Part shown: one piece after another, positions 1 to 9,417 of the stretch
Layout of the letters: every line of letters starts with the position of its first letter
How positions within the stretch are numbered: position 1 is the stretch's first letter
Source of the DNA: Xaviernesmea oryzae
GTDB lineage: Bacteria > Pseudomonadota > Alphaproteobacteria > Rhizobiales > Rhizobiaceae
Reading direction: 5' to 3'
DNA length: 64,000 bases
Assembly: GCF_900177415.1 (NCBI RefSeq)
Contig: NZ_FXAF01000008.1
Coordinates: 1 to 64,000 of the forward strand
The notes under the pieces: generated by a model
The model's database searches: none
Told to the model about the DNA's origin: nothing
Seen by the model: the letters and a program-made list of their open reading frames with translations, nothing else
Position numbers and translations under genes: made by a program

Positions 1-77
1 TGATTGCCACTGAGAACTGACCCGGCATAGCCTGATATTTCCATTGAGAATTGACCCATGTTTGAACCCTCCCTCGC

Positions 78-1633
78 ATGTTTTCAGGGGGCTATGGAGT
101 GATCGACATGGCGTTATTGAGCGTGATCCGACGCTGGCATTTTCGAGAACATCTATCGATCCGGGAGATTTGCCGCAGGACTGGCCTATCCCGGAATACT
201 GTCCGCAAATACCTGCGCCTGGACGGGGTGGAGCCGAAGTTCAAGGTCCCGGAGCGGCCAAGCAAGCTTGACCCATTTGCGGATAGGCTGTCGGCCTGGT
301 TGAAGACGGAATCCAAGAAAGGCCGCAAGCAGAAGCGGACGATGAAGCAGTTGCATGCCGAACTGGTGAGCCTCGGATACGGGGGCTCCTATAACCGCGT
401 GGCGGCGTTTTGCGCGGGAATGGCGAGAGGATCGGCAGAGGGAGTTGCAGACGACCGGGCGCGGCACGTTTGTGCCCTTGGCATTTGAACCCGGTGAGGC
501 CTTCCAGTTCGATTGGTCGGAAGATTGGGCGATCATCGGCAATGAGCGCACCAAACTGCAGGTCGCCCATACGAAGCTAAGCTACAGTCGGGCCTTTATC
601 GTCCGGGCTATCTTCTTCAGACGCACGAGATGCTGTTTGACGCCCACAATCATGCGTTCCGCGTATTTGGCGGCATCCCCGGCCGCGGCATCTACGACAA
701 TATGCGCACGGCAATCGACAAGGTCGGCCGCGGCAAGGATCGCGACGTCAACACCCGCTTCCTGGCGATGGCCAGCCACTATGTGTTCGAACCCGAGTCT
801 GCAATCCAGCGTCCGGCTGGGAGAAGGGGCAGGTCGAGAAGAACGTTCAGGATGCCCGTCATCGTCTCTGGCAGCCCACGCCGCGCTTCGCATCGCTGGA
901 AGCATTAAACGACTGGCTGGAGCAGCGCTGCAAGGAATTGTGGGCGCAGACCCCACACGTCAGATGCGCGGCACCATCGCCGACATCTGGGCTGAGGAAG
1001 CATCGGCGCTCATGCCTGTTTCCAGGCCGTTTGACGGGTTTGTCGAGTATACCAAGCGCGTTACACCGACCTGCCTCGTCCATCTGGAGCGCAATCGCTA
1101 CAGCGTGCCGGCGTCCTTCGCCAATCGACCGGTGAGCCTTCGGGTCTATCCGGATCGTGTCGTGGTTTGCCGCGGAGGGCCAGATCATTTGTGAGCACCG
1201 CCGTGTCATCGATCGCTCTCATGATCGACCGGGACAGACGATCTACGACTGGCGGCATTATCTGGCGGTCGTGCAGCGCAAGCCCGGCGCTCTCCGCAAT
1301 GGCGCACCCTTCGCCGAGCTGCCCGATGCGTTCCGAGCCTTGCAGCAATACCTGCTCAAGAAGCCGGGGGGCGACCGTGAGATGGTCGATATCCTGGCCC
1401 TCGTTCTCCAGCACGATGAACAGGCCGTGCTGTCGGCCGTGGACATGGCGCTGAAGTCGGGCGTTCCGACCAAGACGCATGTGCTGAATCTGCTGCATCG
1501 CCTCGTCGACGGCAAATCCTTCACGCCACCGACCATCGACGCGCCACAGGCCCTGACGCTCATCAATGAGCCGAAAGCCAATGTCGAGCGCTACGATGCG
1601 CTGAGAAAGACGGAGGTTGGCCATGCGTCATAA
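78..1633 (+). pseudogene. istA: istA transposase, multiply frameshifted
   Basis: This is the IS21 DDE transposase split over all three forward frames. The N-terminal helix-turn-helix is in frame 3 (78 to about 410), the FQFDWSE segment in frame 1, the GIYDNMRTA segment in frame 3 (about 610-800), the WEKGQVEKN segment in frame 2, the C-terminal SH3-like part in frame 1 (about 960-1180) and the last segment in frame 2 up to the stop at 1633. At least five frame changes are needed to restore an IstA of about 510 residues. The DDE residues themselves can still be read (D of FDWSE, D of YDNM, E of VEKN). The 3' end overlaps istB, as in intact IS21 elements. The element is therefore probably not autonomous, unless the frame changes are sequencing errors. 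Confidence 0.88.
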
Positions 1634-2435
1634 TCCGGCAAGCGGCGCTATCGTCATCATGCTGCGGCAGTTGAAGATGCACGGCATGGCCCAGGCCGTC
1701 GGCGAGCTCACCGAGCAAGGGTCGCCGGCGTTCGAGGCGGCAATCCCTATCCTGTCGCAGCTTCTCAAGGCCGAGACGGCGGAACGTGAAGTTCGATCGA
1801 CCGCCTATCAGCTCAAGACCGCACGCTTTCCAGCCTATCGTGACCTGAACGGCTTCGACTTCGCCAGCAGCGAGGTCAACGAGGCGCTGGTGCGTCAGCT
1901 TCATCGCTGCGACTTCCTCGACGACGCCAACAACATCGTTCTGGTCGGCGGTCCCGGCACGGGCAAAACGCATATCGCCACGGCAATTGGCGTCCAGGCT
2001 ATCGAGCATCATCACAAGCGGGTTCGGTTCTTCTCGACCGTCGAGCTGGTCAACGCGCTCGAGCAGGAAAAGGCACAAGGGCGTTCCGGCCAGATCGCCA
2101 ACCGCCTGGCGCATTCCGATCTCGTCATCCTCGACGAACTTGGCTACCTGCCGTTCAGCGCTTCAGGCGGGGCGCTGCTCTTCCATCTGTTGAGCAAGCT
2201 CTACGAGCACACCAGCGTCATTATCACGACCAACTTGAGCTTCAGCGAATGGGCCAGCGTCTTCGGCGACCCCAAGATGACCACCGCGCTGCTCGACCGG
2301 CTTACCCACCACTGCCATATCCTGGAAACCGGAAACGACAGCTTCCGCTTCAAGAATAGTTCGGCTCATGAGCCCAAAACGACGAAGGAGAAAAGGAAGA
2401 GCTTGACCGCAATCACTGACCCGAACGACATCTAA
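1623..2435 (+). CDS. istB: IstB helper ATPase of IS21 element
   Basis: This is an intact AAA+/DnaC-like ATPase that assists the IS21 transposase in target selection. Walker A GGPGTGKTH lies about 110 residues in and Walker B LVILDELGY about 60 residues later. I prefer the ATG at 1623 because GGAGG at 1612-1616 is well spaced for it; a TTG at 1617 is the upstream alternative. The gene overlaps the istA tail, the usual coupled arrangement. It ends 52 bases before the right tip of the element. Length (about 270 aa) is normal for IstB. With istA broken, it can only act in trans with another IS21 copy. Confidence 0.93.
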   Translation: MRHNPASGAIVIMLRQLKMHGMAQAVGELTEQGSPAFEAAIPILSQLLKAETAEREVRSTAYQLKTARFPAYRDLNGFDFASSEVNEALVRQLHRCDFLDDANNIVLVGGPGTGKTHIATAIGVQAIEHHHKRVRFFSTVELVNALEQEKAQGRSGQIANRLAHSDLVILDELGYLPFSASGGALLFHLLSKLYEHTSVIITTNLSFSEWASVFGDPKMTTALLDRLTHHCHILETGNDSFRFKNSSAHEPKTTKEKRKSLTAITDPNDI

Positions 2436-2523
2436 TAGGCGGGTCAATTCTCGGTGGAAATGCCGGGTCAGTTCTCAGTGGCAATCAACACCCAACGAAG
2501 CTCCGATTCGGGACTTACGCTGG

Positions 2524-3717
2524 TTGTCTATCGATCGGCTGGCAGCTAAATTCGGCGCTACTAACCATCAGGGTTCGCCAGTGCCGAGCATCGATCGATT
2601 TATTTCACTATTGCGTCAATCGCCTCTGTGGGCCGCATCAAGCCTGACTTCCCGCAATCTATCCGGAGAAGGCAAGCCGCCCCTATTCTTGTTTGGCTTC
2701 AGTCGTTGGAAGACGTTTATCCAGGACTGGTTCCCCGATCGGGATATCATTTTTGTCCCCCTTAAAATGCAGCGGATTGAGTTTGCCCTTTACTGGAGGT
2801 GGCGCATCCTGAGCGACCGGCGGTCACAAGTTTTGGCGTGGCAGTACAAGGGACCTCCTGAACTCAAGCACTTCTGCGATCGCTATAAAATACCGTTCCA
2901 TTACGTTGAAGATGGCTTCATCCGCTCACTCAAACTTGGCGCGCTGCATGCGCCTCCGATGTCATTGGCTTTCGACAGCCGTGACATGTATTTCAACGCC
3001 AAAGTCCCGACCGATCTGGAAAATTTACTTTCGAACTATGATTTTGAAGCCGATCATATCGTTATGCATCGCGCGCAGAAGGCGATTGAGCGCCTTTTGG
3101 AGACCGGATTGAGCAAATACAACTCCGGCGTCTCTCTCAACGTTAACGAGATTTATGGGCCGAAGAAAGCCAAGCGCATCTTGGTGATAGGGCAGGTGGA
3201 ACGAGATGCTTCGATAGCGTACGGATGTCAGGAACGATACACGAACAATGATCTGGTAAGGCTTGCCAGACGCGAAAACCCGAACGCTGACATCATCTAC
3301 AAACCCCACCCGGAGGTGCTAAACGGCATTGCTCCTGCAACTTCGAATCCCAATGAAGTACGGGACATTGCAAGGATATTGGAACAAGACCTCAGTCTTG
3401 CTGACAGTCTCCAGACGATTGACCATGTTTACACCATCACCTCTCTTGCCGGCTTTGAAGCTCTGCTTCGAGGCATAAAGGTCACCACGCTTGGGTGCCC
3501 GTTCTACTCAGGCTGGGGACTTACGGATGATCGCCAACCGAATCCTCGTCGTCAGCGAAAGCTGACTATCCAACAACTATTTGCGGGATCTTACGTTCTT
3601 TATCCGAAATACTTCGATCCAGAGTCAAAGGAATACATTCAGATCGAACAAGCGATTGCCCTACTATCTGGTATTCGTGACAGATACCAGAAAATCAATA
3701 TGGATTCGATTTCCTAG
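2524..3717 (+). CDS. KpsC-type capsule Kdo-transferase module, 5' end cut by IS21
   Basis: This is a capsule polysaccharide synthesis protein of the KpsC/KpsS group (Capsule_synth). These cytoplasmic enzymes build the poly-Kdo linker that joins group 2/3-type capsules to a lipid. Visible hallmarks are VEDGFIRS (about residue 128), GQVERDAS (223), KPHPE (260), TSLAGFEALLRG (306) and GWGLTDD (330). Classical KpsC has two such modules (about 670 aa); this protein has one. The TTG at 2524 is only the first usable start. The frame stays open leftwards through 2488 into the IS21 tip, so the native N-terminus was probably removed by the insertion. If KpsC-like function survives, it depends on this truncated product or on the related module in the fusion gene at 4005-6227. 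It is convergent with that gene across a 287-base gap in which I see nothing. Confidence 0.85.
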   Translation: MSIDRLAAKFGATNHQGSPVPSIDRFISLLRQSPLWAASSLTSRNLSGEGKPPLFLFGFSRWKTFIQDWFPDRDIIFVPLKMQRIEFALYWRWRILSDRRSQVLAWQYKGPPELKHFCDRYKIPFHYVEDGFIRSLKLGALHAPPMSLAFDSRDMYFNAKVPTDLENLLSNYDFEADHIVMHRAQKAIERLLETGLSKYNSGVSLNVNEIYGPKKAKRILVIGQVERDASIAYGCQERYTNNDLVRLARRENPNADIIYKPHPEVLNGIAPATSNPNEVRDIARILEQDLSLADSLQTIDHVYTITSLAGFEALLRGIKVTTLGCPFYSGWGLTDDRQPNPRRQRKLTIQQLFAGSYVLYPKYFDPESKEYIQIEQAIALLSGIRDRYQKINMDSIS

Positions 3718-4004
3718 CCCGGCCAGCCGCCGGCAACGCGCTCGAAAGTTGTTGAGCAGGTATGCGGATCAACGTTGCTCATCTTGCCGGCTGCAGCAGT
3801 TTCGCAGTGGTCCTTCTGTCGCTGCCGCCAAAGAGAGAGTTTTTGCGTGTGACGATCACGGTCGAGTAGCTATGTTATTCGGCTTCGCCCTCACGGATCC
3901 GGCCGGGGAATTTCCCGCATCCGGCCCTTCCCGAGAGTGGCCAGCGTCGGCTCAGTTCTGCGCGGAAACCAACAACTTTATCTACAGACATACACTTATT
4001 CACC

Positions 4005-6227
4005 TCACTCGGCTGCGATAGACTTTACCGGAGGATGTACTTGCATGGTTAGTTGCTCCGACATCTCCAATCTGCGGAGCTTTCCAATCACGTCAAAAGC
4101 CTCCTCGATTTCTACGATCTCGTCGGTCAGGGGATTGAAGTATATCGATAAATCAATGCAAGCTGCATAGAATATGTCTTCAATCGTGCGTTTCTGTTTT
4201 CTTCTTTGAAACGGCTGTCGATCGTCCGTCAAGCCCCACCCTGCATAAAACGGCATGCCAAATGTGACGACTTCCTTTCCACGCAGCAAGGCCTCAAATC
4301 CGACCTGAGATGACACCACATAAACCTTTGCCGCCTGATCTAGGACTTGCGTTATGTCTGCGGTGTCAGCGAGATAACGGACCCGAGACGTCGTTTGCAG
4401 GGTGTTTCGCGTTTTCTGAATGTTGTCTGGGTGACGCTTGAAATAGATCGGCACATCCGGGTTCTCTGACACCGCAGCATTGACCATATCTATGATCGTT
4501 CGCCGCTCAGCGGACCCAAATTTGATCGAAGCATCATGCGGGGTCTGGTCAATCAGCACGACCGACCCAGCTTCTAAGTTGACCGGAGTCCCGCAGGCAG
4601 CATACCGATTGTATTTCGTTAGTCGTTCTGAAACAACTCGTTTAATAAGTCGCCTACACCGGTCGATATCTTTCTCAGAAAGAGCATAGCCGGGATCATT
4701 AAGCTTCGTTTCCAGTCTTGAAGGTTGGCGAGCATCGTAATAGTAGCCCAAGTCATCCAAAATATATCCAAACGGACGACGTGTAACCGGTGGAGCGTCT
4801 TTATCGAAATAGCCAGCATACGCGCCGAAGAAGGCCGCCTCCCCGAAAAGCAAATCGCGGTCAAACGAACTTGTGAGAAGAGCATCCCAAAAGCCAGGCG
4901 TACGCACCGCCATATGAAGCACCAGAGAAAATTCTGCCTCATAAGGAAGGACTTTCATTCCTATATGTGCAGAGCGAAAGATCTGCTTCACGTTCTCGTG
5001 AAAACCGCCATCCAGATCGTCCCCAGGCGCGTTGGAATAGATTTTCAAACCTTCTGAAAGCTCCCTTATATACTTCGCAGCCGAAAAATCTTGGTGACGG
5101 CGCGTCAGACTCCTCATTGCTAAATATTGATGTATCTGGATGATCGTGGCTTTTTCCGAAAGTACGCGAAGTTCGTTGAACGGCTTATCCTTCCAAATGC
5201 CGCCTTTTTTAATGCTCTGATCCACGGTCACGCGTGTTTCGTGGGCCCGGTACCCTTCCCTCAAGGCCTGCCAGAGTTTATCAAGCCATACTTTCTTATA
5301 AAATCGATCAAGCCAGGTTTGTCGTTCTTTCTTAACATTTTTAGGCCACTTAGGCTCAGCGAAAAGCTCAGAGTACGTCGACTGCTTTGCGTATTTGTAC
5401 CACTCGCGGCGTTTGGGATGGGCGCCTCCGTTCCACGGCTTCATACCACCATTATAATGAATTACGCTTGGTCGTCTGGCGCCCTCTGAGATTGAATCAA
5501 GGCTCATGAAGGCCCTGCTCTTCATGTTAGCCCTAACCCAAGCGGGTTCGAATAGCTGGCCATGCATATTCCATCTGATATGCAAATATTGCATACGGTC
5601 ATGGAATAAGCGATTTAGAATCTGCTGATCCCCGTGGAATATTCTGTACTTGTTTTTAACGATATACTCCTGAACTATACCTAGAAAATCCATCGAACGC
5701 ATCGCCTTTATATTGCAGACCATGACACCGGCATTTATGTTTACCGCTTTATCAGGCACACCATACGCTGCACGATGGCTAATACTGTTGTAGTCCTCTG
5801 CTCCAGCGAAGAGGTTATCGTTTAACTGCGTGTCGCTATAAAGTCTGGCGAGATTGCCAGTGATAATGATGTCAGAGTCGAGATAGACCACTTTCTGCAC
5901 GTCTTCGGGTAAGACCAAATGCATGAAAAGGCGGAAATATGTGGCGACAGAGATTCCTCGCGTCGTTCGCACACTTGAGAATTCTGATGCCGAGATAATA
6001 ATTGGCTGGAAATCGAAATTGAACTTTTCACTGAGTGCGGAGAAGCGCTTGGAGGCATCAGACGAAAGCGGCTTCTCAATTAGCAGGAAAGCACGGAGGC
6101 GCTGATCAGAAGAAAAGTTAATGGCTGCTGACGTTAGCGCGACGGCCGTTACGGGGAGGTATTCTTCATCGGAAGCAAAAACAATGTTCACATAGGTTGA
6201 CACTGTGGAATGTTCCGTCATGCACAT
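4005..6227 (-). CDS. GT8 glycosyltransferase fused to KpsC-like Kdo-transferase module
   Basis: This is a two-domain 740-aa enzyme. Residues about 10-280 are a GT8 (retaining, LgtC/glycogenin-like) glycosyltransferase: the DXD is in YLDSDI (about 117-119), with NINAGVMV (163), HGDQQILN (198) and HYNGGMKPW further on. Residues about 480-735 form a KpsC-like module with DQTPHDASI, FKRHPDN, SSQVGFEALLRG and GWGLTDDRQPF. The EDGFIRS-type motif that precedes these in the neighbouring KpsC gene is not evident; the corresponding region reads YILDDLGYYYDARQ. The gene is third in a leftward set: methyltransferase, ABA-sandwich protein, this gene (gaps of 17 and 74 bases). I infer that it adds a hexose and a Kdo-like sugar in the same K-antigen assembly step. 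Start at the ATG 6227, or 6221 two codons later. Confidence 0.85.
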   Translation of the reverse strand: MCMTEHSTVSTYVNIVFASDEEYLPVTAVALTSAAINFSSDQRLRAFLLIEKPLSSDASKRFSALSEKFNFDFQPIIISASEFSSVRTTRGISVATYFRLFMHLVLPEDVQKVVYLDSDIIITGNLARLYSDTQLNDNLFAGAEDYNSISHRAAYGVPDKAVNINAGVMVCNIKAMRSMDFLGIVQEYIVKNKYRIFHGDQQILNRLFHDRMQYLHIRWNMHGQLFEPAWVRANMKSRAFMSLDSISEGARRPSVIHYNGGMKPWNGGAHPKRREWYKYAKQSTYSELFAEPKWPKNVKKERQTWLDRFYKKVWLDKLWQALREGYRAHETRVTVDQSIKKGGIWKDKPFNELRVLSEKATIIQIHQYLAMRSLTRRHQDFSAAKYIRELSEGLKIYSNAPGDDLDGGFHENVKQIFRSAHIGMKVLPYEAEFSLVLHMAVRTPGFWDALLTSSFDRDLLFGEAAFFGAYAGYFDKDAPPVTRRPFGYILDDLGYYYDARQPSRLETKLNDPGYALSEKDIDRCRRLIKRVVSERLTKYNRYAACGTPVNLEAGSVVLIDQTPHDASIKFGSAERRTIIDMVNAAVSENPDVPIYFKRHPDNIQKTRNTLQTTSRVRYLADTADITQVLDQAAKVYVVSSQVGFEALLRGKEVVTFGMPFYAGWGLTDDRQPFQRRKQKRTIEDIFYAACIDLSIYFNPLTDEIVEIEEAFDVIGKLRRLEMSEQLTMQVHPPVKSIAAE

Positions 6228-6301
6228 GCCTTTCAGGTTGTAGCGTGGCAGCTTTCAAAACAAACCGCTGCTTCGCCCCATCAATCTGCGAATTAATACC
6301 G

Positions 6302-6685
6302 TTACGGATCAGCGCCTCGGCGTAGCTCCAATGCCGCGACGCACAGAGCAAGCGCAGGGGTCGCGGCCTCGGTGTAAGGACCGTTCTCGCCAATCCGCGC
6401 ACTAGCTTTATCGTCTTCCCAACTGCACCCGCCAACCTCCGACGGCGCAATATGCCGAGCCAGTTGGTACGCGGCCTCCAAGGCGGTGGTATAATAAGGG
6501 ACCGTGCCAGGATCTTCGGTCTTGGGCACCAGCCACAATGCTCGATTGCGCACCTCGCCAGTAGCCTGATCTGTGAAGGATTCAACTCGGCGGGTCCATC
6601 CCGCAATCTTCGCCACTTCGGCGTCCAGTTGGCGCGAACCAGTCTTTGCCTCCTTTAGTCGCGAGATTATAGCTATGATCTCCAA
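6302..6685 (-). CDS. Phage ABA sandwich domain-like small protein (copy A)
   Basis: This 127-aa soluble protein has no signal peptide. It resembles the small alphaproteobacterial proteins assigned to the phage ABA sandwich fold: a GW near residue 29, LWLVP, an acidic linker, YTTALEAAYQLA, VGG..W, then a C-terminal AATPALALCVAAL helix. A clear paralog is at 23397-23771; both share GSR.LD, YTT.L.AAY.LA, PS.VGG and ATPA.A.C.AAL. The function is unknown. It begins 17 bases after the methyltransferase stop, and the paralog begins 17 bases after the KpsM stop, so both copies are probably translationally linked to polysaccharide genes. Confidence 0.7.
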   Translation of the reverse strand: MEIIAIISRLKEAKTGSRQLDAEVAKIAGWTRRVESFTDQATGEVRNRALWLVPKTEDPGTVPYYTTALEAAYQLARHIAPSEVGGCSWEDDKASARIGENGPYTEAATPALALCVAALELRRGADP

Positions 6686-6702
6686 AAGTTACCCTCCTGC
6701 CA

Positions 6703-7368
6703 TCACCAGTTCGCAATTGAATTAATAGCAGCGTCCTCTCCTCGGACGCCCATTTTTTCTGCCACAAAAGGCATCGGCGCGCGTTTCCAGTGTCCTATAA
6801 ACTTAATCGAGCCGCGGCGAATGAATATAGTTCTGAAGCCAGGAAACAATTCGAAGATTTTATAAATGTCGATGGTTTGAAGATGGTTGGTTCCTTCGAT
6901 GTCTTGTTCGTTGTAAGGGAATGAAAAAACACACTCATCAACTTTCGCCAAAATATTCCTCTTGAAGAACTCGAAATCTCCATCGCTTAAGTGTTCAATT
7001 ACCTCTAGCGCAACCAAAAAGGATCCTTCCTCCATTGTTTCAGCAACTTCACCTAGGCCACTTGTATGTTTTAGTGCGAGGTTACGGGTACTTTTGAAGT
7101 GATGGCGGCCGAATGTGAGTGCTTCGCGGCTATTATCGAGGCCAATAAAATTGAGATCTGCACGACAAGTCGCAAGGTAATTAAGGCCCACGCCAATGCC
7201 GCAACCCATCTCGTAGACTGTACCGCTCGCGGGAAGGCGTTCCTTTGCTCTTTCATAACGAAATCGAATATATGGCAGAACCTCGGCCCACTCTGTTTTG
7301 GTAGTTCTGTTTTGTCCTTGGGCCAACTTAGGATTCATTGCCCCTTCGCGATCCCGATTCTTTGTCAT
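6703..7368 (-). CDS. Class I SAM-dependent methyltransferase
   Basis: This 221-aa Rossmann-fold methyltransferase has motif I VYEMGCGIGVGLNY (about residues 51-64), an acidic ribose-binding LDNS (about 77), and the post-motif VALEVIEHL (about 119) typical of the Methyltransf_11/23 group. It is likely to act on a sugar, sugar nucleotide or growing glycan, given that it is the first gene of a leftward set continuing with the ABA-sandwich protein and the GT8-KpsC fusion. Start ATG 7368; a second ATG at 7338 would trim ten non-conserved residues. Acceptor not predictable. Confidence 0.8.
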   Translation of the reverse strand: MTKNRDREGAMNPKLAQGQNRTTKTEWAEVLPYIRFRYERAKERLPASGTVYEMGCGIGVGLNYLATCRADLNFIGLDNSREALTFGRHHFKSTRNLALKHTSGLGEVAETMEEGSFLVALEVIEHLSDGDFEFFKRNILAKVDECVFSFPYNEQDIEGTNHLQTIDIYKIFELFPGFRTIFIRRGSIKFIGHWKRAPMPFVAEKMGVRGEDAAINSIANW

Positions 7369-7796
7369 GAGTGAATTTTCGACCCCTGCGTCATTTTTGT
7401 GTCGTCGCCGTGCTTATTCCATTTTTGCCTAAGCACGAGCACTTAAAGTTAGATGGCATCATCCATTAAGAAAATGGATCTTAGGCCGCGTACCAGCATT
7501 TGATTGCAGTTTGATGACGGACATGATCATCAACCCGTCTAAAACAAGATCGCTGGAACGCTGCCGGGCGCTAGGAACTGTCGACAACGTCGACTCCCAA
7601 CTCGTCTTGGCGCGATTCAATCCTGCTTTTCTGGGGACCGTTTTGACAAGAGTGACTTGAGCGATGGGCTATGGCACATTGTAGAATTGTTTACAGAAAT
7701 AATGGGTAACAACCGATGAGTACGACGAATGCTCCTTCATGATTTTCATAATCGAGGTCCCGACATAGGTTCCTTCATCGGCAGGAGCAGAATGGG
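7369..7796. other. Intergenic, no gene recognised
   Basis: About 430 bases separate the methyltransferase start from the IS66 remnant. No reading frame with recognisable content is seen on either strand. It must contain the promoter for the leftward methyltransferase set, but I see no clear -35/-10 pair. Confidence 0.5.
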
Positions 7797-8128
7797 ATGG
7801 TCTTCCGCTGGCGCAAGGAGCTTTGCCGGGTAGATGAGCCGAGAGCCGACGTGGCGACTACTTTGGTGCCGGTGATCGTATCGGAGGCCGCGCCCACCGT
7901 CTTTCCCGCTACACCAGGCCGCCTGCAACATCCCACCCCCGACGCAAGCGGAACGATGTGGCGATCGAACTTGGTCGCGGACGTAGTGTCCCGCGTGGAT
8001 AGCCGCATCGAAACGGAAGCATTAGGACGCATTCTCGACTGTGCTGGGGTCGCCGATGATCCCGGTTCGAGTGGCGTGAACGTTTGGTGACGGGCCGCAC
8101 CGATATGCGCAAAGGCTTCCCCGTCTTT
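7797..8128 (+). pseudogene. IS66 remnant: tail of tnpA and head of tnpB
   Basis: FRWRKEL at the left corresponds to the conserved FxWRR segment of IS66 TnpA, followed by the hydrophobic VPVIV stretch. From 8056 the reading MIPV...VW, then TGRTDMRKGFP in another frame, matches the N-terminus of IS66 TnpB. There is at least one frame change and no terminal repeats, so this is a decayed fragment. It abuts the 3' end of the GT2 gene. Confidence 0.72.
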
Positions 8129-8155
8129 CGGTGATGATCCTCGACCGGCCCCGCG

Positions 8156-9115
8156 CTATTCCCGGGCGCCTATATGTGGCACGAATATCTCTGCCCGCCC
8201 TTCCCGCATGAGGCGGTGCCGCGCACGAAATTGCTCCCATCTTTCGGTAGCCTCTGCCCGCCGCTTGAAGCTCAGCTTTCTGCCATCGAAAGAATGGATT
8301 TCGGTTGTGCCGAAAAAAGAGGACTCCGGCCGGAATAGCGCCTGATACAACGTGCGGAACACCAGTATCTCGCACTCGTCGCCGAATGCGATTTTTATAC
8401 GTTCATAGTAGTCCGCGTCTTCGCCGACCTCTTCTTCGAGGAAGTACCCGACTTTCTCCAGGGTCTCTTTCCTAGGGAACATCATCGAGATAATGCATTT
8501 CATAACGCGACTGTCATTCACCTGAAGCTTGGTGCCGTCCGCGGCGACGCGGACATAGTTGCACAGAACAAGCTTCTTTTGTCTAAATTTTCTGAAGGCG
8601 TTGACCTGCATTTCCAAGCGCGACGGCGCGCTGTTGTCGTCTCCGTCCTGAAATGTGACGTAATCTCCTGTAGCGGCCGCTAGTCCCCTATTCCTGCTTC
8701 GCCCAGTTCCCAGCCGATGAACGTTATGGAGGATGCGGATTCGTTTATCCTCCTGCGCGAGCCGCTCGACAATGCTGGCGGTCCTGTCAGTACTGGCGTC
8801 ATTGATTACAATTATTTCCAGATTATGCAGAGTCTGCTCCATCAAGCTTCGCAAGGCCCGCTCAATCGTCTCCTCGTTGTTTCTTGTGGCGACGATGACA
8901 CTCACCAGCGGGTATCGAGCATCGAACATGTTCCGTCTGATAAACTTGTAAGGCCACCAAACTTCGTAAAGCCGCTGTGGGTCCGCACAAAGATCAGAAA
9001 GAATGCCTCTCCTGTCGAGCTTCTCGAAGATTCGCGCCGAGAACTCACCTAAAGGTTGCGGCCTCCAGCGCCGGATACGCCGCAGAGGGAAACGACGAAA
9101 GCTCGCGAGTGTCAT
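8156..9115 (-). CDS. GT2-family glycosyltransferase
   Basis: This 319-aa inverting GT-A enzyme has the GT2 core starting near residue 69 with PLVSVIVATRNN. It continues with IIVINDASTD, GRSRNRGLAAATGDY and the metal-binding FQDGDDNSAP (about residue 157). The 65-residue N-terminal extension is basic and soluble-looking, and there are no transmembrane helices. It probably adds a sugar during K-antigen repeat synthesis. It stands alone, with an IS66 fragment 28 bases past its stop and an unexplained coding remnant upstream, so its original operon has been broken up by IS activity. Start ATG 9115. Confidence 0.85.
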   Translation of the reverse strand: MTLASFRRFPLRRIRRWRPQPLGEFSARIFEKLDRRGILSDLCADPQRLYEVWWPYKFIRRNMFDARYPLVSVIVATRNNEETIERALRSLMEQTLHNLEIIVINDASTDRTASIVERLAQEDKRIRILHNVHRLGTGRSRNRGLAAATGDYVTFQDGDDNSAPSRLEMQVNAFRKFRQKKLVLCNYVRVAADGTKLQVNDSRVMKCIISMMFPRKETLEKVGYFLEEEVGEDADYYERIKIAFGDECEILVFRTLYQALFRPESSFFGTTEIHSFDGRKLSFKRRAEATERWEQFRARHRLMREGRAEIFVPHIGARE

Positions 9116-9207
9116 AATACTTCCATCAGTAATTGTACCTTAGACCCATTTCGAGGCAAAGTAGCTCAATATGACAGTTATGTGACGTTCTGATGTCACT
9201 TATCTAA

Positions 9208-9387
9208 CAAAACCAATGCGCAAGCAATTGGAAAGTAGTAGGGGATAGGGTTGTACCTGAGGTTGGCGTGCGATACGCAGGCTCCAACATCATCGCCTAC
9301 TCCGGTCATGTGATCATGTTTGGCGCAAATTCCGATTCATCTCGGATGATCGTCAGCAACGATGGCAACCTGAGTTACACAGAATGA
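9208..9387 (+). pseudogene. Possible C-terminal remnant of an unknown gene
   Basis: Frame 1 is open from 9208 to the TGA at 9385-9387 without an ATG. It reads like real protein over its last 40 residues (YAGSNIIAYSGHVIMFGAN then MIVSNDGNLSYTE). I do not recognise the family. It may be the tail of a surface or polysaccharide protein whose 5' part was lost beside the IS debris. Support is compositional only. Confidence 0.3.
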
Positions 9388-9417
9388 ATAGCCCCGAGTT
9401 TCGTAGAAGCCCGCAGG

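Larger units (their letters stand above)
1..2487 (+). mobile_element. IS21-family insertion sequence, complete ends
   Basis: Both ends are visible. Bases 1-25 are the exact inverted repeat of 2463-2487, starting TGATTGCCACTGAG. A second, imperfect internal pair lies at 41-57 and 2441-2457; multiple terminal repeats are usual for IS21. The element carries istA (broken) and istB (intact). The right flank runs straight into an open capsule-gene reading frame, so it appears to have inserted into that gene's 5' region. The target duplication cannot be checked because the left flank lies outside the window. Confidence 0.93.
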
